64,000 nt of DNA, from positions 29,676-93,675 of the forward strand of contig NZ_JACXAE010000085.1 of NCBI RefSeq assembly GCF_014698965.1, given 5' to 3'. This document shows positions 52,994 through 61,479 of the stretch, piece after piece; positions within the stretch are counted from its first letter, which is position 1, and every line of letters begins with the position of its first letter. The notes beneath the pieces are model-generated. The model made no database searches. It was not told the origin of the DNA and saw nothing but the letters and a program-made list of their open reading frames with translations. A program made the position numbers and the translations under genes. Source of the DNA: Iningainema tapete BLCC-T55. Its GTDB lineage: Bacteria > Cyanobacteriota > Cyanobacteriia > Cyanobacteriales > Nostocaceae.

Positions 52994-53356
52994 CTAGCTG
53001 CCCGGTCTGGGGCTTCTTTTGCGAAATGTTTCTTGAACTCCACCAATTGGTTGAACACCTATTTTGTTCGGTTTGTTCGGAATTTGGATTTGTGGTGCTA
53101 CTGGATTGAACGGTTGTATTCGTGGTTTTTCTTCCACTTGCGGAGGTCTTCGACCGCCGCGTGTAGGAGGTCTTTTTACCTGGGTTTCCACCGTTGGTTT
53201 TTGTTGCTTAGTACTAATTAGTACTTGTGTGCTGACGCAATCTACTTGATTACACTGTTGATTTGTGATTTTTTCTTCTCCATAGCTAGAATTAGCACTA
53301 GCTATCACTGTTGATATTGCGATCGCCACAATCAAAATTTGCTTTCTCATATCCAT
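52994..53356 (-). CDS. Small secreted Pro/Arg-rich protein, unknown function
   Basis: 120 residues (possibly starting at MRKQ, 53350). A clear signal peptide (RKQILIVAIAISTVIASANSSYG) is followed by a short part with two cysteines (CNQVDC) and a long proline-, arginine- and glutamine-rich tail (RPPTRGGRRPP, PFNPVAPQIQIPNKPNK). There is no recognised domain. It lies downstream of, and on the same strand as, the CHAT-DUF1822-sigma genes, 97 bp from the CHAT gene, so it may be in that transcription unit or have its own promoter. Its composition, with a signal peptide and a short cationic tail, is loosely like the RiPP precursor at 58334, but no shared motif was found. Confidence 0.6.
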   Translation of the reverse strand: MDMRKQILIVAIAISTVIASANSSYGEEKITNQQCNQVDCVSTQVLISTKQQKPTVETQVKRPPTRGGRRPPQVEEKPRIQPFNPVAPQIQIPNKPNKIGVQPIGGVQETFRKRSPRPGS

Positions 53357-53453
53357 CCTGACTAAAAACCTATAGCAATACTTGTGTTCTGCTTTATTTC
53401 TTATTTAGATCCTATTAAGAGCCACTGTGTTCCGGATATTTTCGAGGATTTTT

Positions 53454-56252
53454 TTAAACTTTGTGTAAATCTTGCCAAGTAGGAGGTAATGAGCCAGGGT
53501 TTTGATAAATTACCGGGAACCAAGTTGCACAAGGAAACCTATCTTCTAAACCTTGCAGCTTTTCCCTTGCCCACCGTACTGAAGTATACAAAGGTTTTCC
53601 TTGAGAAAAAGCCAAAAGAAAGTTTTTGAGAAACTCAGTTGCTACCTTGTCAGGTACAGGTTCACGCATGAAAATCATTTGGGGAATATGTAAATCAGCT
53701 AGGTTGAGCGCAAGTCCCAAGCCATCGCAGGAGTTGAAAATTGCCAGTTTTAAACCCTGCTCAATCGCCTTTACCAAAGCATTCTTTAACTGGGGAATAG
53801 TTAAATTATCAGTTTTATTGAGATGAATTTGCCCAATTTTTTGATTACTGATAGTTGAACTATGACCAGCAAAAAACAGAATGTCCCAAGGTTGATCCCA
53901 TAGCTCATCGTTTAGCTGCTGTCTTTGTGGTTCTGCGAGAAACTTGACGAATGCATCTGGTAACTGTTCCAATAAAGCTTGGTCTTGGCTCACATTAATT
54001 CCGGTGCTATCTCCTAAAACTGCTAATATTCTGACTTTAGGGTTGCAGGAGATAGGTTGTGAGATGCGCTCATAGGTAGGAATTGACAGCGCAATTTCGG
54101 CTTTGGAGTAGCGATCGCATAAATCCCAAAGTGTCCAAGGTAGCCGTTGCAATTGACTATTTTCTGTTTGGACAATAATTCTAACTGTCTCAGTGGGATT
54201 AAGTTTTTCGAGCATTCGCTCTTTAATCGGGCGAAACTCCTGAGAATTCAGCCATAAGTTGAGATTTTGGCGCAGATTTTCGGCAGCTTGCTGACATTCC
54301 TCAAATAAGACACTTCTGCTCACATTAGTAACTTGTGTTTCTGGAATCTCCAATCTCAAAGAAGTGTTGAAGCTTTGACGATATGCAGATTTCCACTGGC
54401 TGTAAAATTTGGGAATTTGTAAATTGGGTGGTAATTCCCCTGTACATTCTACTGATGGAAAAGTTCCTTCTACCCCCATTTGGAACGTAACAGGAAAACC
54501 AGTATTAAAGTCCCCTTTGCCCAACTTGAGAATCACTAATTTATCCTTTTGAGATTTTTCTAAGTCTGTTGTTTGATTGACGTGAACATTAACGGGACGA
54601 CTTGCTAAAAGCTGGGCGAATGCTTTCCAATCCTCAACTTGCTTGTCTTTACTTTTCAGTTCAGCTTCATAGCGAGCTTCTACAGCTTTGAGATGAGCTT
54701 GATAATTCTGAGTAAATTCACTATGAATTTTCTCCTTATCAGTATTTTTAGGTACATCTACTCTGACGACAACAACACCATCTCCTTTATTCTCCACGCT
54801 ACGAATAGAAAGCTCTGTACCTTCATTCTCAATTTGTAGCTGACGAAATGAATACATAAAAGCTTGCCAATCAATACCATTGCGGAAGATGAAATCAACG
54901 GTATCTAAAACATCTTGAAATAATTTAGAGAATTCTCCTAAAGCAAAAATACCACTACTAGGACGACGTTCCCGTTGATTATCTAGCAGATAAACATAGT
55001 CGCAAATTACCCCAGTAAGTTGAGTATTACTGTCAATATTCCACGCCTCTATACAAGCTCCAGTCAGGATTGCTTGCTCAAAATTTGTTTGCAATGCTTG
55101 GGTTTTAATTAAATTAGCCCCTGACAAATTAGCTTCTGCAAAAGTTGCTTCACTAACATCTGCTGCTGTTAAATCAACATAACTAAGCTCTGCCCCTGCA
55201 AGATTTGCCCCCTTTAGATTACACCCAGTGTAAGATTTATTCGCGCCTCTTTTCGTAACAACTAAATCCCGAATTGGATTAATTAAAATCGTGTTGTCAA
55301 CTTTAGCTTGCTTGAGATGTTTTGATAAATGAAAGTTGGTACGTGTGAGAATGGCATTACTAAAATCTGTACTTCTCAACTGAGCTTGGGTAAAGTCAGC
55401 ATCAGTTAAATCAGCACCTCTAAAGCTTGTTCCTCTAGCAGCAATAGTTATGGTAATTGACTCGATTGCAGCAAAATTTTTGTCCTCAGCAAAAACCCGC
55501 CAAACTATATAAATTGCCAGTAGCACCACAGCAATAGCTACAGCGATATCTACCGAAATTGCCACAGGCTGAAAAAAAGCTGCAACTAAACTCCAACCCC
55601 AAGCCCACACTCCACTTAATATCAAAATTCCAGTAATAACTTGAGGTATTCTAACTATACTCCAAAAATATAAACTAAGACCTAAAGAACCAGAAATCAC
55701 CCCAGCTAACGCCCAAGGTATAGTTCCAGCCAAATCCCAAGCCACTCTCATGACTAAACGCAAAGCTATATCTCCAGCAACAATTCCTGCTAAATCAACA
55801 GCACTAGCTAACGCACCACATAAAATTAATGCTCCAATTATCACCCCGAACACAGTGACTAAATCTGTAGTAATTCCTCGCCTAGCAATAAAGATAAATA
55901 AAATTGCCAATACTGCAAGAACAATTGCCAAGTTAATTTCTTGAAGGAGAGGAACGCTGCGATATAGGAGCGAATTACGCCCTAAAATACTAGCAGCAAT
56001 CCCACCAGAAAATCTAGTAATAACTCCAAATAGTGAAGTAAAAATTAATGAAATTAAATAAAGGAGAACTTCTTTGTAAGGTTCTAATCCAGCTTGGACA
56101 TGATTGAAGTTTGCACCTTTTAAGACGGCATTAGTGAAATTTATACCTCGAATATCTGAGTAGGAAAAATCTGCACCTGTGAGGTTTTGATTTTGGAACG
56201 ACTTACTTTGGAGGTTTTTGCCAGCAAAATTTAAAGGCATAATTAATGGCAA
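53454..56252 (-). CDS. Membrane pentapeptide-repeat protein with C-terminal CHAT protease domain
   Basis: 932 residues. A short N-terminal pentapeptide-repeat stretch (NLTGADFSYSDIRGINFTNAVLKGANF) is followed by about six to seven membrane helices (about 58-255). A second pentapeptide region (about 270-400; SFRGADLTDADFTQAQL, NLKGANLAGAEL), a charged coiled-coil-like part (about 490-560) and a CHAT-type caspase-related domain at the C-terminus complete it. The CHAT His is in FFAGHSS (near 795) and the Cys in NSCDGLG (near 837). CHAT proteins are cysteine proteases or effectors in conflict and cell-death pathways. Gene order DUF1822 then CHAT behind a sigma factor is recurrent in Nostocales as I recall. 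Membrane anchoring suggests it acts at the cell envelope; its substrate is unknown. Confidence 0.85.
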   Translation of the reverse strand: MPLIMPLNFAGKNLQSKSFQNQNLTGADFSYSDIRGINFTNAVLKGANFNHVQAGLEPYKEVLLYLISLIFTSLFGVITRFSGGIAASILGRNSLLYRSVPLLQEINLAIVLAVLAILFIFIARRGITTDLVTVFGVIIGALILCGALASAVDLAGIVAGDIALRLVMRVAWDLAGTIPWALAGVISGSLGLSLYFWSIVRIPQVITGILILSGVWAWGWSLVAAFFQPVAISVDIAVAIAVVLLAIYIVWRVFAEDKNFAAIESITITIAARGTSFRGADLTDADFTQAQLRSTDFSNAILTRTNFHLSKHLKQAKVDNTILINPIRDLVVTKRGANKSYTGCNLKGANLAGAELSYVDLTAADVSEATFAEANLSGANLIKTQALQTNFEQAILTGACIEAWNIDSNTQLTGVICDYVYLLDNQRERRPSSGIFALGEFSKLFQDVLDTVDFIFRNGIDWQAFMYSFRQLQIENEGTELSIRSVENKGDGVVVVRVDVPKNTDKEKIHSEFTQNYQAHLKAVEARYEAELKSKDKQVEDWKAFAQLLASRPVNVHVNQTTDLEKSQKDKLVILKLGKGDFNTGFPVTFQMGVEGTFPSVECTGELPPNLQIPKFYSQWKSAYRQSFNTSLRLEIPETQVTNVSRSVLFEECQQAAENLRQNLNLWLNSQEFRPIKERMLEKLNPTETVRIIVQTENSQLQRLPWTLWDLCDRYSKAEIALSIPTYERISQPISCNPKVRILAVLGDSTGINVSQDQALLEQLPDAFVKFLAEPQRQQLNDELWDQPWDILFFAGHSSTISNQKIGQIHLNKTDNLTIPQLKNALVKAIEQGLKLAIFNSCDGLGLALNLADLHIPQMIFMREPVPDKVATEFLKNFLLAFSQGKPLYTSVRWAREKLQGLEDRFPCATWFPVIYQNPGSLPPTWQDLHKV

Positions 56253-56269
56253 TTATATGCAATTTTTGG

Positions 56270-57469
56270 TTAAATCACAAAATCTTCCGTAATACTCGCT
56301 TGTTCAAGAGCTACTCTAACACTAAAATGTTCCCCAGGTTGACCACTAAATTTGAGTTGAATGTATACATCTGCACGCCTAGCTGTTACTTCTCGGAGAA
56401 TTTGTCCTGAATCATCAAGTAAAATCAGTTTCAAATTAGGTGGCACAAAAGGTTCATTAAGAGTGGGGTATACTCTTACGAGAACACTAACTTGCTGATT
56501 TGATTTTTGGGCGATCGCCACAGCCAGTGCCACACTCTGCCCAGCCACCTGCATTCCCAGATCGATTAGCTTAACTGCTGTGAGCCGTTGTTCATTTTGA
56601 TCAGTACAAAGTTGGTTGATAAGTTGCTCAATTTCATCTGAGTCTGCTTGATTTTCATCCTCAGGAACACCACTTCTAAGCCCATAAGCCAGAGGCACTT
56701 GATTATTTAAATCTGAGAATGCCATCCACCCAGAATCAAAAATATTTTGCCACCAGTTGCTCAGACAGATGAGTGATTGTTTTCTTTCTAGTTGCACTTC
56801 ATCCAATAATGCATCTGTCAGCTTCATACCTTTAATATAAGTATGGTAAGCTGCCACTGGCACTCTTAAAACATCACTCCAAGCTTCTTCCTGATTGTGA
56901 AATACTTGATTTCTGGGCACGGGCGCAACTTGTAAACCTAGTGACTGAATCTCTTTGATTGATGGTACTCGATCAACCAAACCGTGGTGATAATCTCCCA
57001 CACTCATCAATACATCATATATTTCTCTAGACAATCGCCGTCCAATTGGTTGATACAGGTTACAAAACAACATAGGCAAAACATGCCAAGTTTGGGCGAG
57101 TAAATTTTGTTCCATACCAGAAACTTCTTTGGGAATAAGCACATCCACATCGCTCAAAAAATTCGTTTCACCAGACAGCAGCATGACAGAAACTTCTTGC
57201 CACTCTTCCGTTGGATCTACGAGTGGCTCTAGCTCTGTGACAATCATCACATAGCGTGGTGGTGATTTTCCATCAAGAAAATTCTGCGCAACTTGTGAGT
57301 AGAGATTCCTTTGTTCCCCATTTAAGAAATCCAAGGGACTTCTCACAACTCGGCTAAGTTCCCAAATTTCTCCCGGCTTGGGTATTTTTGTATTATATTT
57401 AATACAATATTTATTTGTATCTTTATCTAGGTTGGACTGCATAAATTTTGACATAATTTTATCTACCAT
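56270..57469 (-). CDS. DUF1822 family protein
   Basis: 399 residues, soluble by appearance, of the cyanobacterial DUF1822 family (WELSRVVRSPLDF, WQNIFDSGWMAFSDL, DLGMQVAGQSVALAVAI, a C-terminal beta-rich VLVRVYPTLNEPFVPPNLKLILLDDSG block). Molecular function is unknown. The ATG at 57469 overlaps the TAG stop of the sigma-factor gene in ATGGTAG, so translation is coupled, and the CHAT gene follows 17 bp after its stop. This strict linkage points to one functional unit with the sigma factor and the CHAT protein, perhaps as sensor or regulator of the sigma factor. That role is inference. Confidence 0.8.
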   Translation of the reverse strand: MVDKIMSKFMQSNLDKDTNKYCIKYNTKIPKPGEIWELSRVVRSPLDFLNGEQRNLYSQVAQNFLDGKSPPRYVMIVTELEPLVDPTEEWQEVSVMLLSGETNFLSDVDVLIPKEVSGMEQNLLAQTWHVLPMLFCNLYQPIGRRLSREIYDVLMSVGDYHHGLVDRVPSIKEIQSLGLQVAPVPRNQVFHNQEEAWSDVLRVPVAAYHTYIKGMKLTDALLDEVQLERKQSLICLSNWWQNIFDSGWMAFSDLNNQVPLAYGLRSGVPEDENQADSDEIEQLINQLCTDQNEQRLTAVKLIDLGMQVAGQSVALAVAIAQKSNQQVSVLVRVYPTLNEPFVPPNLKLILLDDSGQILREVTARRADVYIQLKFSGQPGEHFSVRVALEQASITEDFVI

Positions 57470-58128
57470 CTTGTATCAGAGCGCTGTCGCTCTTTCAGGA
57501 GTTGGCGTGCCTGTAGTTCTTGTTTAACATTTTCAGCTTCAAACAGTCCAAGCATCTGAGCAACACGCTGACATAATTCTTTCTTTCTTTTGGAGATTGT
57601 TGATTGAGTGACACCAAACTCAGTTGCTATTTCGCTTTCAGTTTTGCCCTGCTTCAGTCCTTGCCATAGTTTAAGATACCTGCGAGTAGGATAGTTCTGC
57701 TCAAGTTGCTTAATTGCCTCTATTGTTCTGAGCAATAAATCTTTGAATTCTACCGCCGAGAGCAAATCGAAGTCATCAGCAACAGTATCTAGTAGTGACA
57801 AATCCGTTCCTGGAAGGTCTTGGTCTAAACTTTGGTAGTTTTGATGCTTCTCTTTACGCACTAAGTCAATTATTGCATTCTTAGCCACTTTTGCCGCCCA
57901 GTGATAAAACTGCTGTAGTTCTTGTTTACCGAATTTTCCCACTTGTGTAGACTGCCATACTTTTATATAAGCTGTTTGTGCTGCATCTTCCCAAGAAATT
58001 GAAGTACCTAGTGTGTGCTTCCGAGCAATTCTTTCTATTGTCCGCCGATACTCAGTCGTTACAAACAAGGCTTCATATAAATTTGGTATATATTTTGACA
58101 TTGTGTTAATTTCTCTTCTCTTTACCAA
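57463..58128 (-). CDS. Sigma-70 family RNA polymerase sigma factor (ECF-like)
   Basis: 221 residues. Region 2 is visible in SWEDAAQTAYIKVWQ and FYHWAAKVAKNAIIDLVRKEKHQN, and region 4 in LKQGKTESEIATEFGVTQSTISKRKKELCQRV with a helix-turn-helix. Length and the absence of regions 1 and 3 fit an ECF-type factor. An alternative start is MSKY at 58104. It heads a minus-strand set with DUF1822 and CHAT genes, the usual position for a factor that controls its own operon. No anti-sigma factor with a typical zinc-binding domain is nearby; the DUF1822 protein is the obvious candidate partner. Confidence 0.88.
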   Translation of the reverse strand: MVKRREINTMSKYIPNLYEALFVTTEYRRTIERIARKHTLGTSISWEDAAQTAYIKVWQSTQVGKFGKQELQQFYHWAAKVAKNAIIDLVRKEKHQNYQSLDQDLPGTDLSLLDTVADDFDLLSAVEFKDLLLRTIEAIKQLEQNYPTRRYLKLWQGLKQGKTESEIATEFGVTQSTISKRKKELCQRVAQMLGLFEAENVKQELQARQLLKERQRSDTRW

Positions 58129-58333
58129 TGAGAATACTAAGTAGTTTTTCTATGTTATAAGTAGATTTTTCAACTAAAATTTTAACTAAAGTGACCTAAA
58201 AGCTATGTACTTAAATACAACAAAAATTTTTGAGTAGATTTCGGAATATTTTCAATTGAGCTTCCGTTATAGATAACAGAGCAAGCTAAGGCACAAGCTT
58301 CCTCAGTTAATTAATATTTTTGGATGCAAAGAA
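58129..58333. promoter_or_regulatory. Divergent intergenic region: sigma factor / candidate RiPP precursor
   Basis: 205 bp, AT-rich. It must serve the leftward sigma-factor operon and the rightward precursor-rSAM genes. No clean -35/-10 pair or strong ribosome site stands out. A regulatory link between the sigma factor and the divergent peptide gene is possible because they share this region. Confidence 0.4.
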
Positions 58334-58615
58334 ATGAACAAAGCAAGTAAAGTCAAATTTGTACTCGGCATAGTGGCGATGACCAGCTTAGCTGCAATAA
58401 ATCCAGCCGCAGCTAATGCAACAACTTTAGAGTCTAGCTTGGCTGTTCAAAACATCATGAGTCAAGCCAAGCTGAACCTTGATTCACCAACACAGCAATC
58501 GGAGATATTACCATCCTTGGAAAAACTCCAAGCATCGTCAGAACTTGCAGCACGCCCGAAACGCCCGACAAATGGAGGCTGTACTTTCAATAACAGTTGT
58601 CGGAAAAGAAACTAG
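58334..58615 (+). CDS. Candidate RiPP precursor peptide (secreted leader, Cys-bracketed core)
   Basis: 93 residues. The N-terminus MNKASKVKFVLGIVAMTSLAAINPAAANA looks like a Sec signal peptide. A middle region (31-71) with Leu/Gln/Ser-rich helices is followed by a short cationic C-terminus with AARPKRP (72-78) and CTFNNSC (83-89), ending RKRN. It lies 127 bp before a radical SAM/SPASM gene on the same strand, the usual precursor-maturase order. GrrA/OscA-type cyclophane RiPP precursors of cyanobacteria also start with a signal-like leader, but those have glycine-rich repeats that are absent here. The FNN triplet fits the aromatic-x-Asn rule of three-residue cyclophanes, and the two Cys could form a disulfide or thioether. 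Function and modification are inferred. Confidence 0.65.
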   Translation: MNKASKVKFVLGIVAMTSLAAINPAAANATTLESSLAVQNIMSQAKLNLDSPTQQSEILPSLEKLQASSELAARPKRPTNGGCTFNNSCRKRN

Positions 58616-58647
58616 TAGTCTGTCAATATTGATTTGATAGATACGTA

Positions 58648-58674
58648 GTTGCGATGAACGCGCCGAAGCGCAAC
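58648..58674. other. Small hairpin between precursor and maturase genes
   Basis: GTTGCG (58648-58653) can pair with CGCAAC (58669-58674) around a GC-rich loop. It sits between the precursor stop and the radical SAM start, where a hairpin often reduces read-through so that peptide is made in excess. It may equally be a dispersed repeat. Confidence 0.35.
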
Positions 58675-58742
58675 ATAGATGGTGAGATTACTCATTTCGT
58701 GTGTTCTCGCCATTTTTCCTTCCACCTGTATAAAGGAGAATA

Positions 58743-60113
58743 ATGAGCATGAAGCTTTCTCGATACCACGTTGTCACACAACCTTTTTTTGATGAAATTG
58801 AAGGGTATTTTAAGCGCGTCGTGTATGCAACCCGTACTGCAAGTGTACGTATCATCGATGATACTAGCTGGAAAATTCTTGAAGATGGAATTTTCGATAA
58901 TCTGAGCAAAGAGATTTTGTTGGATTTGATTGACATTGAATTATTAGTCCCAACTGATGAAGATGAACTCAAGTCAATTCTTAATCGAAATGACACAGCA
59001 ACAGTTGAGGACGATAGTCTTTATTTAGTTATTCAACCAACAGCATCTTGCCAACTTGGTTGTCATTACTGTGGTCAACAGCATACCAGTAAATTGCTGA
59101 GCGATCGCGATCAGCAACTGTTTATAGAACGCACTCGTGCAAAACTTCAAGCCAAGCAGTTTCGCAAACTCATTATCGGTTGGTTTGGTGCAGAGCCACT
59201 GGTAGGACTCCCAGTCATCAGAACACTTACCCCACATCTAGTAGCGTTAGCCGAAAGCTTTGGATGCAGCTATGAAGCAAAGATTGTTACCAATGGTTTA
59301 GCGCTAACAAAGAAAGTCGCAACCGAAATTGTCAAAGACTTAAGCGTGCGATCAATTGAAATTACCCTTGATGGAGTGGCGGAATTTCATGATGCTAGAC
59401 GTATGCAAAAGAATGGGATGCCAACTTTCGATCCAATATGGACGAATGTTCTTGCCCTAGCGCTAGACAAGGATCTTAATGTCGAGCTGAGTATCCGCTG
59501 CAACGTTGATCACCAAAATTACGAATCTGTATCATCCCTGCTTCAATTGTTGGCATTGTCGGGTTTGCAAGAGCTGGTTAGTTTTTACGTCGCACCAATA
59601 CATTCCTGGGGAAACGATGCCCATACTCGTTCCCTTTCCGCAGAAGATTTCGCCGCCTGGGAAATCGTATGGTTCAGTGAGATGATCCAGTTAGGTTTCA
59701 AACCCGACTTGATTCCCACTCAGAATCCAATTGTTTGTATGGCTGTGATGCCAGATGCCGAATTAGTCGATGCTTACGGCACTATCTTCAATTGTACTGA
59801 GGTATCATATGTACCAACATACGGTACACCCAATGAGTACGCGATCGCTCATCTATCTGGCAAACAGATGCCCGGATTACGTGAGAGATTGGGTAACTTT
59901 AACAACCAAGTCCGTCAAGGAGAATACTCATGTTCCTCCTGCCGTATGCTTCCGGTGTGCGGTGGTGCATGTCCAAAAGCATGGCATGAAGGATTAGAGC
60001 CTTGCCCTAGCGCCAAACGTAATATTGAGCAGCGATTACTCTTAAGCTATGCCCTCTCAAAAATCGAACAACAGATGAATTCTCCCAGCGAACCTACATT
60101 AGTTAATGCCTGA
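58743..60113 (+). CDS. Radical SAM/SPASM peptide maturase
   Basis: 456 residues. The radical SAM cluster motif is CQLGCHYC near residue 102 (CxxxCxxC, followed by GQQ). A SAM-binding glycine-type strand (GWFGAEPLVG) and the barrel strand ending EITLDG follow. The C-terminal SPASM-type cysteines begin near 396 (CSSCRMLPVCGGACP, then EPCPSAK). The N-terminal 95 residues could form the RRE-like peptide-binding part, which I could not verify. The start has AAAGGAGA a few nt upstream. Enzymes of this architecture install carbon-carbon, thioether or epimer modifications on peptides exported or cut later; the likely substrate is the 93-residue peptide just upstream. No protease or ABC transporter gene adjoins, so the signal peptide of the precursor may provide export. 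Confidence 0.85.
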   Translation: MSMKLSRYHVVTQPFFDEIEGYFKRVVYATRTASVRIIDDTSWKILEDGIFDNLSKEILLDLIDIELLVPTDEDELKSILNRNDTATVEDDSLYLVIQPTASCQLGCHYCGQQHTSKLLSDRDQQLFIERTRAKLQAKQFRKLIIGWFGAEPLVGLPVIRTLTPHLVALAESFGCSYEAKIVTNGLALTKKVATEIVKDLSVRSIEITLDGVAEFHDARRMQKNGMPTFDPIWTNVLALALDKDLNVELSIRCNVDHQNYESVSSLLQLLALSGLQELVSFYVAPIHSWGNDAHTRSLSAEDFAAWEIVWFSEMIQLGFKPDLIPTQNPIVCMAVMPDAELVDAYGTIFNCTEVSYVPTYGTPNEYAIAHLSGKQMPGLRERLGNFNNQVRQGEYSCSSCRMLPVCGGACPKAWHEGLEPCPSAKRNIEQRLLLSYALSKIEQQMNSPSEPTLVNA

Positions 60114-60147
60114 TTTCTAAGGTAAACTGCTTGAAAATATCCAACAC

Positions 60148-60459
60148 TCATCCTTGCTTCGGCTTAATTAACTGCTGCACCAACAGCTGCACAGCCAAAG
60201 CCAGCAAACCTAGAGCCACTATCCCAAAAATCCCTGCTCCCATTGCAGTCACACCTACAACCAAAGTCCGAACAGCTGAACCAATATTCACCACCATCGG
60301 GTTATCCGAATGAATCGGTTTATTAGCAAAAGTAGTAGCGATCGCAATCATCAAAGAATACATTGCATACCCCAACCCACCCGAAATCACCGCCCCAATC
60401 AAACAACGTGTTGGAGTCGGTGCAACCTGCCCTTGTTCATCCACTTGTGGCTCACTCAT
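60148..60459 (-). CDS. DUF3082 family membrane protein
   Basis: About 103 residues from ATG 60459 (MSEPQVDEQGQ). The frame extends upstream to 60495, but those codons fall in a dispersed repeat (60466-60493), so the later start is preferred. Two membrane helices are evident (CLIGAVISGGLGYAMYSLMIAI and VVGVTAMGAGIFGIVALGLLALAVQLLV). The protein is of the DUF3082 family, conserved in cyanobacteria and commonly found after ispE and rsmA. Function unknown. Confidence 0.8.
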   Translation of the reverse strand: MSEPQVDEQGQVAPTPTRCLIGAVISGGLGYAMYSLMIAIATTFANKPIHSDNPMVVNIGSAVRTLVVGVTAMGAGIFGIVALGLLALAVQLLVQQLIKPKQG

Positions 60460-60465
60460 AAACAC

Positions 60466-60493
60466 CTTCGCGTCCTTCGCGTCTTCGCGGTTC
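60466..60493. repeat. CTTCGCGT tandem dispersed repeat
   Basis: CTTCGCGT-CCTTCGCGT-CTTCGCGG units at the upstream edge of the DUF3082 gene. This is the familiar cyanobacterial GCGAAGGACGCGAAG repeat. Translated upstream of MSEPQ it would give NREDAKDAKVF, a typical sign of an over-extended start call. Confidence 0.75.
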
Positions 60494-60499
60494 ATAATC

Positions 60500-61450
60500 T
60501 TATACCGAAGATCCTATCTGAATCCCATGAGAAATCGTCCGCGTTACAAACAATTCTAAATCCTCATTAGCCATCGCCTCAATCACACGAACCTGAACTT
60601 GTTTTGCAATTTCTTCATACTCACACAAACCAAACACACTAGGACCAGAACCAGACATCATTGTTCCCAAAACCCCAGCATTAGCAAATACCTCTCTCAA
60701 CCGTAAAACTTGAGGATACTCAGGTAAAACTACCTGCTCTAAATCATTGTGCAACTTTTGCCCAATTTCCCTAGCATTTTTATGAACGATCGCTTGCACC
60801 ATTGGTCCAGAATGTACTGCTGTCGCACGCGCTGTTAAACTTTCCGTATCTTTCAGATACGTTTCCCCATAGGCGGCACGATAAGTTTTGTATGCCCAAG
60901 GTGTTGAAACTTCCAAACTACGATGTTTCGCCAATACTATATACATATTATCTAAACCGGGTAAAGGAGAAAGTTGCTCACCTCTACCTGTAGCGATCGC
61001 AGTTCCTCCCCCGATACAAAACGGTACATCCGATCCTAACAAAGCCCCCAATTCCTCTAATTCTGAGCGAGTTAGTCCCAAATTCCACAGCAAATTCATC
61101 CCTACCAAAACTGCTGCTGCGTTTGTTGAACCCCCTGCTAACCCAGCTGCTACAGGAATGCGCTTGTGGATTGTAATATCTACACCGCCGTAATTATCAT
61201 AGGCTGCGGGAAATTTTGCCGCCATCAATTCAGCAGCACGGTATCCTATATTACTTTTATCTAATGGAACTTGCGGATGAGTACAGCAAAGGCGAATAGC
61301 CCCTGTATTACCAGCTTGCACTTCAATCGTATCAGCTAAGTCAATACTTTGGAGTATCATTACTAACTCATGATATCCATCAGGGCGATCGCCAATGATT
61401 TCCAGATACAAGTTAATTTTTGCCGGGGCAGTTAAAGTATAAGAACGCAT
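60500..61450 (-). CDS. ispE: 4-diphosphocytidyl-2-C-methyl-D-erythritol kinase
   Basis: 316 residues of the GHMP kinase family. The first motif is [10 protein letters not shown] near the start, and the ATP-binding motif 2 is [16 protein letters not shown]. Motif 3 is [12 protein letters not shown] near the C-terminus. IspE phosphorylates CDP-methylerythritol in the non-mevalonate isoprenoid pathway, essential for carotenoids, phytol and quinones in cyanobacteria. It lies 29 bp downstream of rsmA on the same strand and is followed by the DUF3082 gene, probably one operon. Length is normal for the family. Confidence 0.96.
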   Translation of the reverse strand: MRSYTLTAPAKINLYLEIIGDRPDGYHELVMILQSIDLADTIEVQAGNTGAIRLCCTHPQVPLDKSNIGYRAAELMAAKFPAAYDNYGGVDITIHKRIPVAAGLAGGSTNAAAVLVGMNLLWNLGLTRSELEELGALLGSDVPFCIGGGTAIATGRGEQLSPLPGLDNMYIVLAKHRSLEVSTPWAYKTYRAAYGETYLKDTESLTARATAVHSGPMVQAIVHKNAREIGQKLHNDLEQVVLPEYPQVLRLREVFANAGVLGTMMSGSGPSVFGLCEYEEIAKQVQVRVIEAMANEDLELFVTRTISHGIQIGSSV

Positions 61451-61479
61451 TTTTTACTACCAACTTCATTTATTTACGC

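Noticed and set aside
60460..60495. N-terminal extension NREDAKDAKVF of the DUF3082 protein
   Set aside because: It is encoded by a common GCGAAGGACGCGAAG dispersed repeat, and the family starts at MSEPQ-like residues.
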